64,000 nucleotides of DNA from Syntrophotalea acetylenica (GCF_001888165.1 NZ_CP015455.1:2040001-2104000); one strand, 5' to 3'; counted from the first letter of the stretch, positions 41,778 to 50,898 are shown. The notes: a model not told the origin generated them from the letters alone. A program made the numbers and translations.

Positions 41778-41805
41778 TTGACAAGCTGTCTCCAAGGGGA
41801 ATAAT
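41778..41805 (+). promoter_or_regulatory. Promoter of the second riboswitch transcript
   Basis: TTGACA, 16-base spacer, AATAAT, ending a few bases before the aptamer. Confidence 0.65.
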
Positions 41806-41806
41806 T

Positions 41807-41900
41807 GATTACAATCAAACCCTCGAAAAAGCCAGAACTTTTGCGAGAAAGTGACGGAAAGCCGCGGGTCTTCCGGGAGGAAGATGGCCGAGCTGCCGAA
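41807..41900 (+). ncRNA. GEMM-I riboswitch (cGAMP type predicted)
   Basis: Conserved pieces in order: UUACAAUCAAACC, a long variable hairpin (CUCGAAAAAG...CUUUUGCGAG), GUGACGGAAAGCC, GGGUCUUCC...GGAAGAUGGCC and GAGCUGCCGAAGG. The base equivalent to Vc2 position 20 reads A here, which in Geobacter GEMM-Ib aptamers marks cGAMP recognition; alignment around this position is shorter than in copy 1, so the specificity call is tentative. The aptamer itself is well supported. Confidence 0.83.
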
Positions 41901-41932
41901 GGTTTACTTCGGTGCAGCTCGGCCTTTTTCTT
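41885..41932 (+). terminator. Terminator overlapping the second riboswitch
   Basis: GGCCGAGCTGCCGAAG pairs with CTTCGGTGCAGCTCGGCC, then TTTTTCTTT. As in copy 1, the 5' arm is the aptamer's 3' strand, predicting ligand-dependent antitermination. Confidence 0.83.
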
Positions 41933-42021
41933 TATGGATTAAACCTTGCGAATACGGGCAGCCAGATTAACAAAAGACCCGAGGAAACCAATTTTCAGGC
42001 ATTTGTGAAGGGAGGGAGAGT

Positions 42022-43818
42022 ATGAAACGCATTGCGCTCGGCTTTTCATTGGCTCTGGCGATAGCTCTGAGTCTCGTCCCCGCGATAAAAGCGGACCCCT
42101 TAAAGCATGAAAGATATATCGTCGTTTTCCATGATTGGGTGGCTTCCCCTGCGCAAGAAGCCAGGCAGATCTCCGCAAAGCTTGGTGGTCAAATGGGATT
42201 CGTTTATGAGCACGCACTCAAGGGGTTTTCCATAGCAGTACCAGCCCAGGCGCTGCCCGCCCTGAAACAAAACCCCAAGGTCAACTATGTGGCGACGGAT
42301 GATGTCCGCTATGCTTTTGCCCAATCCCTTCCCACGGGAATTGCGCGAATTTACGCCGATCTTAACAATACTATCGACATTGACGGCGTCGATGATTGGC
42401 GGGTCGATGTCGACGTGGCCGTCATCGATACGGGCGTGGACTTTCAGCATCCGGACCTGAATGTAGTGGGCGGAATAAACTGCAGCGGCGGCAACCCGAT
42501 TAAAGCAAAATGCGAGACGGGAGGCGACGACGACCATTATCATGGCACCCACGTGGCGGGCACCATCGGCGCATTGGATAATGGCATCGGCGTTGTCGGC
42601 GTCGCACCCGGGGCGCGCCTGTGGGCGGTCAAGGTCCTGAATTCCAGTGGATCCGGTTATACTTCCTGGATCGTTGCCGGCATCGACTGGGTCGCCGCCA
42701 ACGCAGACAAGATCGAAGTGGCGAACATGAGCCTCGGCGGTAGCGGGTGGAACCAGGCCGAATACGATGCCATCCAGGGAGCCGTCAAGAAGGGGGTGGC
42801 CTTCGCCGTGGCCGCCGGCAATTCCGGCGCCGATGCGAACAACTACAGCCCGGCCGCTTTTGACAATGTGCTGACGGTCAGCGCGTTGGCTGATTTCGAT
42901 GGGCTGGAGGGCGGCTATGGCGATCCGACCTGCCGCGTCGACCTGGACGACACCCTGGCCGATTTCAGCAACTGGGGTTCGGCTGTCAACCTGGCTGCCC
43001 CGGGCGTCTGCATTCTGTCCACCTTTCCCCTGGAGCAGGGAGAATACGGCACCATCAGCGGCACTTCCATGGCCAGCCCTCATGTCGCGGGGGCGCTGGC
43101 TTTGCTGGCGAGCAGGAACAACCCCGACAACGCGACGGATGTTGCCACCCTTTACAACCAGGTAATCAGCCAGGGCAACTTCAATTGGAGCGATGACTCC
43201 GGCGACGGTGTCCAGGAAGCGCTTCTTGATGTCGGCGATTCAAGTGTCTTTGCTCCCTTGCTGGTTGCTGGGAGCGGTAGCGGCCCTGCTCCAACCAATA
43301 ATCCTCCTACCGCCGATATCGCTAATCCGACCGATGGGGCTTCGTTCGACTCTGGCGCTACCATAACCTTCACCGGCACAGCATCCGACACGGAAGACGG
43401 AGACCTCACCGACACTTTGAGCTGGGCCTCCGATGTGGACGGACCGATCGGTACGGGTGGCTCTTTCAGCGCGATCCTTAGCGGCGGCTTACACACCATC
43501 ACCGCTTCTGTGGCCGATTCCGGCGGCTTAACCGGCAGCACCAGTATTGCGATCACCGTTGATGGCAGCGGGGGCGATACCATTGTGCTCAACGTTGCCG
43601 CTTACAAAGTCAGAGGCACCCAATATGCGGACCTGACCTGGAACGGCGCGGCCTCAAGCAACGTGGATGTCTACCGCAACGGCGACAAAATCACCACCAC
43701 CCCTAACGATGAGGCGTACACGGACGGTCCTTTGGGCAAAGGAGGCGGTTCAGCCACCTACCAGGTATGCGAGAGTGACACATTGACATGCTCAAACATA
43801 GTGCCCGTAATATGGTGA
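42022..43818 (+). CDS. Secreted subtilisin-like serine protease (S8)
   Basis: This 598-residue preproprotein has a signal peptide (about 1-25) and an I9-type propeptide ('ERYIVVFHDWV' to about residue 95). The catalytic domain carries the D-H-S triad: 'VAVIDTGVD' (Asp near 137), 'HGTHVAGTIGA' (His near 175), oxyanion Asn in 'AAGNSG' and 'GTSMASPHVAGA' (Ser near 346). C-terminal Ig-like/PKD-type (about 430-515) and fibronectin-like ('VRGTQYADLTWNG') modules follow. It is preceded by GGAGGGAGAG and the second riboswitch, so protease export is probably controlled by a cyclic dinucleotide. It may process or degrade proteins at the cell surface. Confidence 0.95.
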   Translation: MKRIALGFSLALAIALSLVPAIKADPLKHERYIVVFHDWVASPAQEARQISAKLGGQMGFVYEHALKGFSIAVPAQALPALKQNPKVNYVATDDVRYAFAQSLPTGIARIYADLNNTIDIDGVDDWRVDVDVAVIDTGVDFQHPDLNVVGGINCSGGNPIKAKCETGGDDDHYHGTHVAGTIGALDNGIGVVGVAPGARLWAVKVLNSSGSGYTSWIVAGIDWVAANADKIEVANMSLGGSGWNQAEYDAIQGAVKKGVAFAVAAGNSGADANNYSPAAFDNVLTVSALADFDGLEGGYGDPTCRVDLDDTLADFSNWGSAVNLAAPGVCILSTFPLEQGEYGTISGTSMASPHVAGALALLASRNNPDNATDVATLYNQVISQGNFNWSDDSGDGVQEALLDVGDSSVFAPLLVAGSGSGPAPTNNPPTADIANPTDGASFDSGATITFTGTASDTEDGDLTDTLSWASDVDGPIGTGGSFSAILSGGLHTITASVADSGGLTGSTSIAITVDGSGGDTIVLNVAAYKVRGTQYADLTWNGAASSNVDVYRNGDKITTTPNDEAYTDGPLGKGGGSATYQVCESDTLTCSNIVPVIW

Positions 43819-43842
43819 TAAGCGAACTCTTGTGAAATGACC

Positions 43843-43873
43843 AAGGCCGGGAGTTCACTCCCGGCCTTCTTTT
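43843..43873 (+). terminator. Terminator after the protease gene
   Basis: AAGGCCGGGAG/CTCCCGGCCTT with a 4-base loop, then CTTTTGG. Confidence 0.88.
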
Positions 43874-43922
43874 GGCATATGTCCCGACCGGATTTTGCTG
43901 TTTTGCCAGCAGATGTCATTGA

Positions 43923-44789
43923 TTAATTGAGACGTTTATCATTTATCAGCTCATGCAACCTGCCTGTGTTCGGGGACCGCTGGTAAAGAGGACGACTATC
44001 GTGCCTGTATGCCGCCAAATGTTCTTCGAAGGTTTTTCTTTTTGAATCACGATAAAAAATGCCGAGAGGAAGTCGCTCGGTTTCGCAGGCCCGAGCGAAG
44101 GCTGCCTGACGATCCTCCGGGTCATGTCCCTCTTCCAAAAAATAGCAGTGTTCTTCAAACCACTCATAGGTATTGAGCCGATTGAAACTGACGCAGGGCT
44201 GCAGAATATCGACCAATGCATAGCCGTGATGGCGGAGGGCCGCTTTCAGAACGGTCACCGCGTGTGCAACGGCGCCGACGTATATGCGCGCCACGAAACT
44301 GGCGTTCAGGGCGATAGCGACGCTCAGGGGGTTGAAGGGTTCCTGGCAGACGCCGTCGACCTGCAGGGGGGTGACGAATCCCGGCTGGCTGGTCGGCGAG
44401 GCCTGCCCCTTGGTCAGACCGTAAACCATATTGTCGTGCACCAGGTGTGTCAGATCGGGGTTGCGTCGGATGGCATGCAAAAAGTGGTTTCCCCCCTCGC
44501 CGTACATGTCCCCGTCGCCCCCTTGAGCGATGACCGTCAATTGCGGGTTACCTGCCTTGATGGCGGTAGCGGCTGGCAGAGCCCGGCCATGCAGGCCGTT
44601 GAACACGTGGGATTTCAGATAATGAGGGGTTTTGGCGGCCTGCCCTATCCCCGAAGCGATGACAAGTTGCCGGGGCTCTATCGAAAGTTCCGCCAAGGCC
44701 TTCTTGAGTAGCGTTAGAATGCCAAAATTGCCGCATCCGGGGCACCAGGCGATATCCAAATCGGGCAGCTCGTAATCCTGGGGCATCAT
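43923..44789 (-). CDS. korB: 2-oxoacid:ferredoxin oxidoreductase, beta subunit
   Basis: A 288-residue ThDP subunit: '[14 protein letters not shown]' near residues 15-28, '[27 protein letters not shown]' (quoted in part: GIGQ...[10 protein letters not shown]), the ThDP/Mg motif '[17 protein letters not shown]' and later '[16 protein letters not shown]'. These are features of KorB/OorB-type beta subunits that decarboxylate 2-oxoacids and reduce ferredoxin. ATGATG at 44789 overlaps the alpha-subunit stop, so the two are translationally coupled. 2-Oxoglutarate is the likeliest substrate but others (2-oxoisovalerate, pyruvate) cannot be excluded. Confidence 0.9.
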   Translation of the reverse strand: MMPQDYELPDLDIAWCPGCGNFGILTLLKKALAELSIEPRQLVIASGIGQAAKTPHYLKSHVFNGLHGRALPAATAIKAGNPQLTVIAQGGDGDMYGEGGNHFLHAIRRNPDLTHLVHDNMVYGLTKGQASPTSQPGFVTPLQVDGVCQEPFNPLSVAIALNASFVARIYVGAVAHAVTVLKAALRHHGYALVDILQPCVSFNRLNTYEWFEEHCYFLEEGHDPEDRQAAFARACETERLPLGIFYRDSKRKTFEEHLAAYRHDSRPLYQRSPNTGRLHELINDKRLN

Positions 44790-46534
44790 ATACCACCTTC
44801 CTGGTCTGTTTGGTCCGGCAGATCGAGCGCGGCCCGCAATCGGGCGACAAGGTCCTCCACGGTAAAAGGCAGTCCGTCGTACTTCAATATCCGATGATCG
44901 ATGCGGCAACCGGCAGCCTGCTCAAGCAGATCGGCAAACTGCCCGGTGGCGTTGCATTCCACCACCACCAGTTGTTCGGCCCGCAGCAGCCATTGTTCGG
45001 ACTGAGGCGGTAATGGATAAACCTGGCTGAAATGGAGCCCGGCCACCGGCTGTTCCCCGAGGGTTTCCAAAGCCTCCCGAAGGACATGACAGGTGGATCC
45101 CCAGCCGATCACAAGGGTGTGATAATCGCTGCTCCCCAAAAGCTTCGGAGCAATGGCGTCATTCAATAACTCACCGCCTTTGCGCAAGCGTTTTTCCGTC
45201 ATAGTGCGGCGCAACGCAAGGTCTTCGCTGATGTGTCCCGACTCATCGTGCTCATCGCTGTCGAGACAGACCATCCCTTCGCCGTAGCCGGGTAAAGCCC
45301 GGGGCGATATGCCGCTGGCGGTAACCTGGTAACGGGCATAATCGGCCTCGGATTTTATGAAATGATGCTTAACTTGCAGGTCAATGATATCGAGGTCCGG
45401 AATATTGCCGAATGAATCGACCAGAAACTGGTCGGTGAGAATGATCACCGGAACCTGGTATTTGTCAGCGAGGTGAAACGCCTGGCGGGTCAGGGCAAAG
45501 GCTTCCTGCAGGCCGCCGGGGGCCAGAAGAAGCCGCGGGAACTCGCCGTGACCGCTGTGGAGTGCCAAGAGCAGATCACCCTGCTCGGTGCGGGTGGGCA
45601 GCCCGGTGGCCGGCCCGGGGCGTTGGGCAAGATGGACAACCAGCGGCGATTCAATCATACCCGCAAGGCTGAGTCCCTCGGCCATAAGATCGAATCCGCC
45701 TCCGGAGGTGGAAACCAGCCCGCGCGCACCGGCGAACCAGGCACCGAGCGCCATATTGACGGCGGCGATTTCATCTTCGGCCTGATCGACCACCAGGCCA
45801 AAATCGGCCGCCTGCCTGGCCAGGAAAGTCAGCACAGCCGTAGCTGGCGACATCGGGTAGGACGAGATAAAGTTACAGCCTCCGGCCAGGGCGCCGAGTC
45901 CAACCGCCTCACTGCCGTTCAGAAGCAGGTCATTGGATACGCCTGGAGAGGATTGCAGCGCTATCTGCACCCGGCCGTTTTCCACCAAATTGCGACCGGC
46001 TTCATAGCCTGCGGTTGCTGCCGCCTGGTTACCTTCGATCACCTTTTCTGGCTGGTCAACATAACGCTGGCACAAGAAGTCATTCATCAGATTCGGACAA
46101 ACGCCCAAGAGGCCCATAACCGCACCAATGGCCACACTGTTGGCATAGCGGCTGTCGCCGGCTTTTTCAGCCAGGGCTGCTAGCGGCATATCGACAAGCC
46201 CTGGATGACTCGGTAGCCGAGACCGATCGCCGAGAACCAGACTGGCAGAAGTCAGTCTTGGCGAGTAGCGTATAAAAGCCGCCTCGTCAAGGGGAATAAA
46301 AAGGTCGATTCGATCCAGGGGGGCGGCAATCGGATGAGAAGCGATACGGATCTGCGTAGAATTGCTGCCGCCACGAATGCGGGACATGTACTCTTTGGTG
46401 GCAAAGACATGAAACCCGGCCTGTTTCAGCAATCGGGTCACCCCCTGTTCAATGGTCTGTATGCCTTGACCTGCTGCACCGGCGAGCACCATGTTAACGT
46501 TAGTTTCCCACCTATACTCGGAAGACATGCTCAT
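44786..46534 (-). CDS. korA: 2-oxoacid:ferredoxin oxidoreductase, fused gamma/alpha subunit
   Basis: A 582-residue fusion: an N-terminal gamma domain ('[20 protein letters not shown]', '[16 protein letters not shown]') and a C-terminal alpha/PYR domain ('[20 protein letters not shown]', '[17 protein letters not shown]', '[17 protein letters not shown]'). The fused arrangement is common in Desulfuromonadia. With korB it forms the enzyme that converts a 2-oxoacid plus CoA to acyl-CoA, CO2 and reduced ferredoxin. Repeat copy E lies 43 bases upstream of its start, in the promoter region. Confidence 0.9.
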   Translation of the reverse strand: MSMSSEYRWETNVNMVLAGAAGQGIQTIEQGVTRLLKQAGFHVFATKEYMSRIRGGSNSTQIRIASHPIAAPLDRIDLFIPLDEAAFIRYSPRLTSASLVLGDRSRLPSHPGLVDMPLAALAEKAGDSRYANSVAIGAVMGLLGVCPNLMNDFLCQRYVDQPEKVIEGNQAAATAGYEAGRNLVENGRVQIALQSSPGVSNDLLLNGSEAVGLGALAGGCNFISSYPMSPATAVLTFLARQAADFGLVVDQAEDEIAAVNMALGAWFAGARGLVSTSGGGFDLMAEGLSLAGMIESPLVVHLAQRPGPATGLPTRTEQGDLLLALHSGHGEFPRLLLAPGGLQEAFALTRQAFHLADKYQVPVIILTDQFLVDSFGNIPDLDIIDLQVKHHFIKSEADYARYQVTASGISPRALPGYGEGMVCLDSDEHDESGHISEDLALRRTMTEKRLRKGGELLNDAIAPKLLGSSDYHTLVIGWGSTCHVLREALETLGEQPVAGLHFSQVYPLPPQSEQWLLRAEQLVVVECNATGQFADLLEQAAGCRIDHRILKYDGLPFTVEDLVARLRAALDLPDQTDQEGGI

Positions 46535-46576
46535 ATCCTTAGTTTTGGCAAGCAGAATTTATCGTCCTTATAGCTT

Positions 46577-46605
46577 GTTTTCATCCGGAGTTTCCGGATG
46601 GATAC
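46577..46605 (+). repeat. 29-bp short form of the 176-bp repeat (copy E)
   Basis: Identical to copy D at 26200, in the same orientation; it is located between korA and the 17-bp tandem repeat. Confidence 0.85.
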
Positions 46606-46704
46606 TAGCGTGTACAGCCCGTCGATTTCGAAATTTCTTTCAAACGGAATCAATAGAAATCCTACTGCCGCTAGAAAAAACCGCAACTCGAAAACAAACA
46701 GAAA

Positions 46705-46738
46705 CAGTGTCATTGGGGTCGCAGTGTCATTGGGGTCG
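46705..46738 (+). repeat. Tandem pair of a 17-bp unit
   Basis: CAGTGTCATTGGGGTCG occurs twice head to tail. Nothing coding is seen from 46.54 to 47.20 kb apart from this, copy E and repeat family 2. Confidence 0.85.
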
Positions 46739-46794
46739 TGTCTACAGAATTCATTTTTTGGACTCTGTAAAGCCACCTTCAGGTAATTTAACGG

Positions 46795-46975
46795 ATTTTG
46801 AGGGTTGAGGAAGCGTGCTGGCCGTAGAGCGGAGCCGGCATGAGGATTTTTCGTTGACCGGCCAAATGCAGGGGTGATAGGTTCTCGAATATGGATGCGA
46901 GCGCCGCCGGTTGCCGATTTCGGGCGCCTGCGGCGATGACCTGTCACCCTTAGCAGCTCATCACCTTTCAGACGC
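46795..46975 (+). repeat. Dispersed repeat family 2, copy 2
   Basis: ATTTTGAGGGTTGAGGAA at the start and GGATTTTTCGTTGACCG, AGGGGTGATAGGTTC inside align with 23734-23910; divergence is high but the order of blocks is the same. Confidence 0.5.
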
Positions 46976-47200
46976 CTGCCCGGCCCCGATAAATCAAATT
47001 CTTGTCACTTCATCTGAATTGAAAGTCGCGCGGCGCAAGCACAGGTGTCTCCCCGTTGGCCCGGTTTGACATCGAAAAACAGGTTTTGCAGGTTGTGGAT
47101 TCGGTTTAGAATCGTTTCCATTTTTTCCCTTGATCCAGATGTGAATCTGTGTCGGAAAAGGGATTTCACACCCCGAATGCCCTTATTTTTTGGAGGAAGC

Positions 47201-47800
47201 ATGGCCAAATGTGTTATCGATTGCCGGGGATTGCCCTGCCCGCAGCCCGTGGTGAAGACCAAAAAGGCGATGGAGGCGTCGCCGGACGGAGAGATCGAAG
47301 TGCTGCTGAACGACGACATCGCCTTCGAGAACGTTTCGCGACTTGCCGCCGGCCGTCAGTGGGCGGTTGTCGACGTGACCCGCAAGGGGAGCGATATTCA
47401 TCTTCTGCTGAGAGCGGAGAATGCCGCCATCGGGGAGCCTCGACCGAGTTCTGCCGCGGAGCAGGATGCGACCCTGGTCTATTGTGTGTCGGACAGGATC
47501 GGCAGCGGGGACGATAAGCTGGGAGAGTTGCTGATGCAGAGTTTCATCAAATCGCTCCTCGACATGCCGCCGCTGCCGAAACGGATGATTTTCCTCAACA
47601 GCGCCGTGCGCCTGGCGACGGAAGGTTCCGCGGTTCTCGAGACCCTGCAGCACCTGGAAAAACAGGGGGTGGAAATCTTTTCCTGTGGAACCTGCCTCGA
47701 TTTTTTCGGTCTCAAGGAACAGCTGCGGGTCGGTAAAGCCACCAACATGTTCGATGTCATCACGTCATTGCGCACCTTCGAGCGGGTGGTGCAGCCATGA
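47201..47800 (+). CDS. yedF: Sulfurtransferase-like selenium metabolism protein YedF
   Basis: A 199-residue two-domain protein: an N-terminal TusA/SirA-like domain ('IDCRGLPCPQPVVKTKKAM', CPxP with the active Cys near residue 13) and a C-terminal DsrE-like domain ('MIFLNSAVRLATEGSAVLETL', 'FSCGTCLDFFGL'). This architecture is the YedF type that co-occurs with selenium use. TGGAGGAAGC precedes the ATG. It overlaps the next gene by 4 bases. The role is probably handling of persulfide or selenide for selenophosphate-dependent pathways. Confidence 0.9.
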   Translation: MAKCVIDCRGLPCPQPVVKTKKAMEASPDGEIEVLLNDDIAFENVSRLAAGRQWAVVDVTRKGSDIHLLLRAENAAIGEPRPSSAAEQDATLVYCVSDRIGSGDDKLGELLMQSFIKSLLDMPPLPKRMIFLNSAVRLATEGSAVLETLQHLEKQGVEIFSCGTCLDFFGLKEQLRVGKATNMFDVITSLRTFERVVQP

Positions 47801-48942
47801 TCTATCTCGACAATGCCGCGACCACTTTCCCCAAGCCGGATTCGGTCTGGGAAGCGGTTGTCGATTGCGGCAGGAACAGTTGCGGCAACCCCGGACGCAG
47901 CGGCCATCCGCTGGCTGCGGCGGCAGCCCGCGAGATATTCGCCGCCCGCGAGGCTCTGGCGGAATTCTTTAATGCCGGGGATTCCTCCCGCATCGTCTTC
48001 ACCTGCAATGCCACCATGGCCCTCAACACGGCCCTCTACGGCTACCTGACCGATGGTGGACACGTCATCACCTCCTCCATGGAGCACAATTCGGTGATGC
48101 GGCCGCTGCACACCCTGCAGCAGCAAGGGCGGATCACCCTGACGGTGGTGCCCTGCAGCCCGCGGGGCGAGCTCGATCCGGACGATGTGAAGCGGGCCGT
48201 GCAAGCCGACACCAGGCTTGTGGTCCTTACCCACGCCTCCAATGTCTGCGGCACGATCTTTCCTGTCGCCGACGTGAAGCAGCGTCTGCCCGAGGTACCG
48301 CTGCTGGTCGATGCGGCGCAGACAGCGGGTGCCCTGCCCATCGATATCGTGCAATCCGGCATCGACATGCTGGCCTTCGCCGGTCACAAGGGATTGCTTG
48401 GGCCGATGGGGACCGGCGGCCTGTATGTCGCTCCGTCGCTGCGCCTTGCGCCTGTGATGCAGGGTGGAACGGGCAGCCGTTCGGAGGACCTGGCCCATCC
48501 CGGTTTTATGCCCGATGCACTGGAAGCCGGCACACCCAATGTGCCTGGAGTATGCGGATTGCATGCGGGAGTACGGTTTCTGCAGGAGACGGGGGTCGCA
48601 ACGGTCAGGGCGCACGAAATGTCCCTGACCCGGTTGTTGATCGACGGCCTTGCCGGACACGACAGGATCCGCATTCACGGCCCGGCGGATCCGGCAAGGC
48701 AGACCGCGGTGGTATCCGTCACCATCAACGGCCGGGATCCCGGTGCCATCGCCCGGTCCCTGGACCGGGATTTCGGTATCGCCTGTCGGGCCAGCCTGCA
48801 TTGCGCCCCGCTGGCTCACCAGACCCTGGGAACCTGCCCCGAGGGGACAGTACGGCTTTCCATGAGCTATTTCAACACGTTAGACGATATGCAGCAAGCC
48901 GTTCGGGCTCTGCATGCGATAGCCGAGCAGGAGGAAGCATGA
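47797..48942 (+). CDS. Cysteine desulfurase family protein (class V aminotransferase)
   Basis: A 381-residue PLP enzyme: start 'MIYLDNAATTFPKPDSVW', PLP Lys in 'AFAGHKGLLGPMGTGGLY' (about residue 195), 'LVLTHASNVCGTIFPV' and 'RLSMSYFNTLDDM' at the end. It belongs to the csd-like group found next to yedF and DUF3343. It would remove sulfur or selenium from (seleno)cysteine to a carrier thiol. Coupled by ATGA overlaps to both neighbours, it is the core of a three-gene selenium/sulfur unit. Confidence 0.9.
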   Translation: MIYLDNAATTFPKPDSVWEAVVDCGRNSCGNPGRSGHPLAAAAAREIFAAREALAEFFNAGDSSRIVFTCNATMALNTALYGYLTDGGHVITSSMEHNSVMRPLHTLQQQGRITLTVVPCSPRGELDPDDVKRAVQADTRLVVLTHASNVCGTIFPVADVKQRLPEVPLLVDAAQTAGALPIDIVQSGIDMLAFAGHKGLLGPMGTGGLYVAPSLRLAPVMQGGTGSRSEDLAHPGFMPDALEAGTPNVPGVCGLHAGVRFLQETGVATVRAHEMSLTRLLIDGLAGHDRIRIHGPADPARQTAVVSVTINGRDPGAIARSLDRDFGIACRASLHCAPLAHQTLGTCPEGTVRLSMSYFNTLDDMQQAVRALHAIAEQEEA

Positions 48943-49220
48943 AAAAAGAGGGCTTTTACGTACTGATTCTTCCCTCGATCCATCACATCCTGAAGGTTGA
49001 AAAGGGAGCGAAGACCCAGGGGATTCCCGTAGAATTGATTCCGACGCCCCGACAGATTTCCTCCGATTGCGGCATGGCGGTGGAATTCCACCCTGATGTT
49101 CTCGAACGCCTGTTGGCGATGGTTGCCGGAACCGGTATTCCGGAGTGGGAGCTGTATCGCCGGGAAGGCGGGGATTATCAGACCATTAAGGGTTACGATG
49201 AGACCGGCAGCCGGGTTTAA
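48939..49220 (+). CDS. DUF3343 protein
   Basis: A 93-residue protein with the DUF3343 pattern: 'GFYVLILPSIHHILKVEKGAK', 'VELIPTPRQISSDCGMAVEF' with one central Cys, and a short charged tail. The family, sometimes called a putative Se/S-carrier protein, travels with yedF and cysteine desulfurases; direct biochemical proof is limited. ATGA overlap with the desulfurase gene. Confidence 0.88.
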   Translation: MKKEGFYVLILPSIHHILKVEKGAKTQGIPVELIPTPRQISSDCGMAVEFHPDVLERLLAMVAGTGIPEWELYRREGGDYQTIKGYDETGSRV

Positions 49221-49505
49221 CACTGTCTGAAAAGGCTGGATTCAGCCTGCTGGCAGTTTTCCATCACACTGAAGCCGACCTGGCGAATCGGCAACCGGCC
49301 GCGACGCCGACTTATCCCCTTGCCCCCCCCTCCCAAAAGCGCATCGCCGCTATCCGCCGCACCAAACAAACAAAAACACTTTTTGAGACAGTTTTTTCCC
49401 TGCCGGACGCGGCCGTTCCCGCAACCCACAACCCGAGGGTTCCAGCGAGCAAGGCCAAACCGAAAAGGAGTCGCATCACCCTCTGCTTCCCTGGACATAT
49501 GGAGT

Positions 49506-49522
49506 ATACCGCTTGACGGTAT
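49506..49522. promoter_or_regulatory. Inverted repeat upstream of the ABC/corrinoid cluster
   Basis: ATACCGCTTGACGGTAT: perfect 6-bp arms with a 5-base centre, ending 22 bases before the -35 of the predicted promoter. It is a candidate activator or repressor site. The half-sites equal those of the TetR operators at 21.5 kb, but the spacing differs. Confidence 0.4.
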
Positions 49523-49544
49523 CGCTTTTATAGGAATTATCCAT

Positions 49545-49573
49545 TTGACACCCCTCATGCCGCCTTTTATCAT
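49545..49573 (+). promoter_or_regulatory. Predicted promoter of the ABC/corrinoid cluster
   Basis: TTGACA, 17-base spacer, TATCAT, 50 bases before the first start codon; the best sigma-70-type match in the 400-base gap after DUF3343. The rest of 49.22-49.5 kb shows no gene or recognised riboswitch. Confidence 0.6.
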
Positions 49574-49622
49574 GCCCGTGTTCATTGGACTTCTCATTAA
49601 ATGAAAAGGGGGCCGTTTCATC

Positions 49623-50741
49623 ATGCAATCAACAACCACCCGTCTCGTAAACACCGTTTTTTCCCTTCTGGCCATCCTCGGCGCGCTGAGCTTGGCGCCG
49701 ACTCTTTCCGGCGCGGCCGGTCCGGCCGTTCCGACTATCCGTTTCGGCTACATTTATACCACCCATCACATGCCGCTGATCGCCGCCCTGGCCAAAGGCA
49801 AGGCTTTTGAAAATACCGGCGCCTATTTCAAGGAAGTGCTGCCCAGGGAAAAATACGAACTGTATGCCGACGGCAGAAAACTGGCCCGGATCGACCTTGT
49901 TCTGAACAAGAGCGGATCGGAGACCGCCACCATGTTCGCCATGAAGCGTCTGGACATGGCCATGGCTTCCGTGACCGCCATCATGTCAGGCATCGACCGG
50001 GGGGCGCAGGTCAAAATCCTCTGTCCCACCCATGTGGACGGCATGGCCCTGGTCGCTCCGAAGGGCAGCAACCTCTCTACATGGGACGCTTTCATCGACC
50101 GGGCTAAAAAATCGCCGCGCCCTCTGACTATTGGCTATCACTCGCCGACCAGCGCGCCGAAAATCATCCTTGAAAGCGCCCTGGCAGGCACCGATATCAA
50201 GGTTACGGAAAACCCCAACGATGCCACGGCGGATATTCTGCTGGTCGACATCAAATCCACCGCGAACTTCATTCCCGCCCTCACCAGCCGCCAGGTGGAC
50301 GGCGTCGTGGCGCCCGCCCCCTTCCCCGAGATGATCGAACTTAAAGGGGTAGGCACAATTGTCACCGACCTGCGCGACCTGCCGCCCGCAGGCGCATGGC
50401 ACAACTTCCCCTGTTGCGTCATGGCAGCCAGGGAGGAGACGCTGGCCACCAACGCCGAAGCGGTGGAGAAGCTGGTGAAGCTCATGGCCGCCAGTGCCTC
50501 GTGGAGCAACAGTCACAAACAGGAGGTCGCCGCCATCGCGGAAAAATGGATGGGCACCCCGACCGCGGCGGTCGAGAAATCGACCATCATCTACACCGTG
50601 CAGCCCTCGCAAAACTGGATGCGCGGCGCCGCCACCTATCTGGACATGCTGAACCGGCTCCACAAGCTCTCCGGTCCCCTGGCCGGCAAAAACCTCGAGG
50701 AGGCCAAGGGTCGTCTGTTCGAATTTGACTACCTGCCCTGA
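49623..50741 (+). CDS. ABC transporter substrate-binding protein (NitT/TauA type)
   Basis: A 372-residue exported protein with a signal peptide (about 1-31) and the type 2 periplasmic-binding fold of SsuA/TauA/NMT1 proteins: 'FGYIYTTHHMPLIAALAKGK' at the start, 'MFAMKRLDMAMASVTAIMSG', 'DGVVAPAPFPEMIEL' and 'AREETLATNAEAVEKLVK'. It delivers a small ligand to the permease/ATPase encoded next. The ligand cannot be read; sulfonates, pyrimidines, aromatic acids and amines are all known for this group. Confidence 0.88.
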   Translation: MQSTTTRLVNTVFSLLAILGALSLAPTLSGAAGPAVPTIRFGYIYTTHHMPLIAALAKGKAFENTGAYFKEVLPREKYELYADGRKLARIDLVLNKSGSETATMFAMKRLDMAMASVTAIMSGIDRGAQVKILCPTHVDGMALVAPKGSNLSTWDAFIDRAKKSPRPLTIGYHSPTSAPKIILESALAGTDIKVTENPNDATADILLVDIKSTANFIPALTSRQVDGVVAPAPFPEMIELKGVGTIVTDLRDLPPAGAWHNFPCCVMAAREETLATNAEAVEKLVKLMAASASWSNSHKQEVAAIAEKWMGTPTAAVEKSTIIYTVQPSQNWMRGAATYLDMLNRLHKLSGPLAGKNLEEAKGRLFEFDYLP

Positions 50742-50898
50742 TTGCCCGCACACACTTCCGGCCTGGCCGGTGCCGCCGCATCCGTACCGCCTCCCTGACG
50801 CATGCGGCGGCACCGGCCGGGCCCAAACGATTTACCTGGCCGGGCGGACATCCCTGCAAATCACCGCAAAGCAGGGAAAGCTCGGCCACCTGGCCGCC

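Noticed and set aside
49220-49560. Possible cobalamin riboswitch ahead of the corrinoid cluster
   Set aside because: I looked for the B12-box and related conserved strings on both strands and found none; only a palindrome and promoter are evident.
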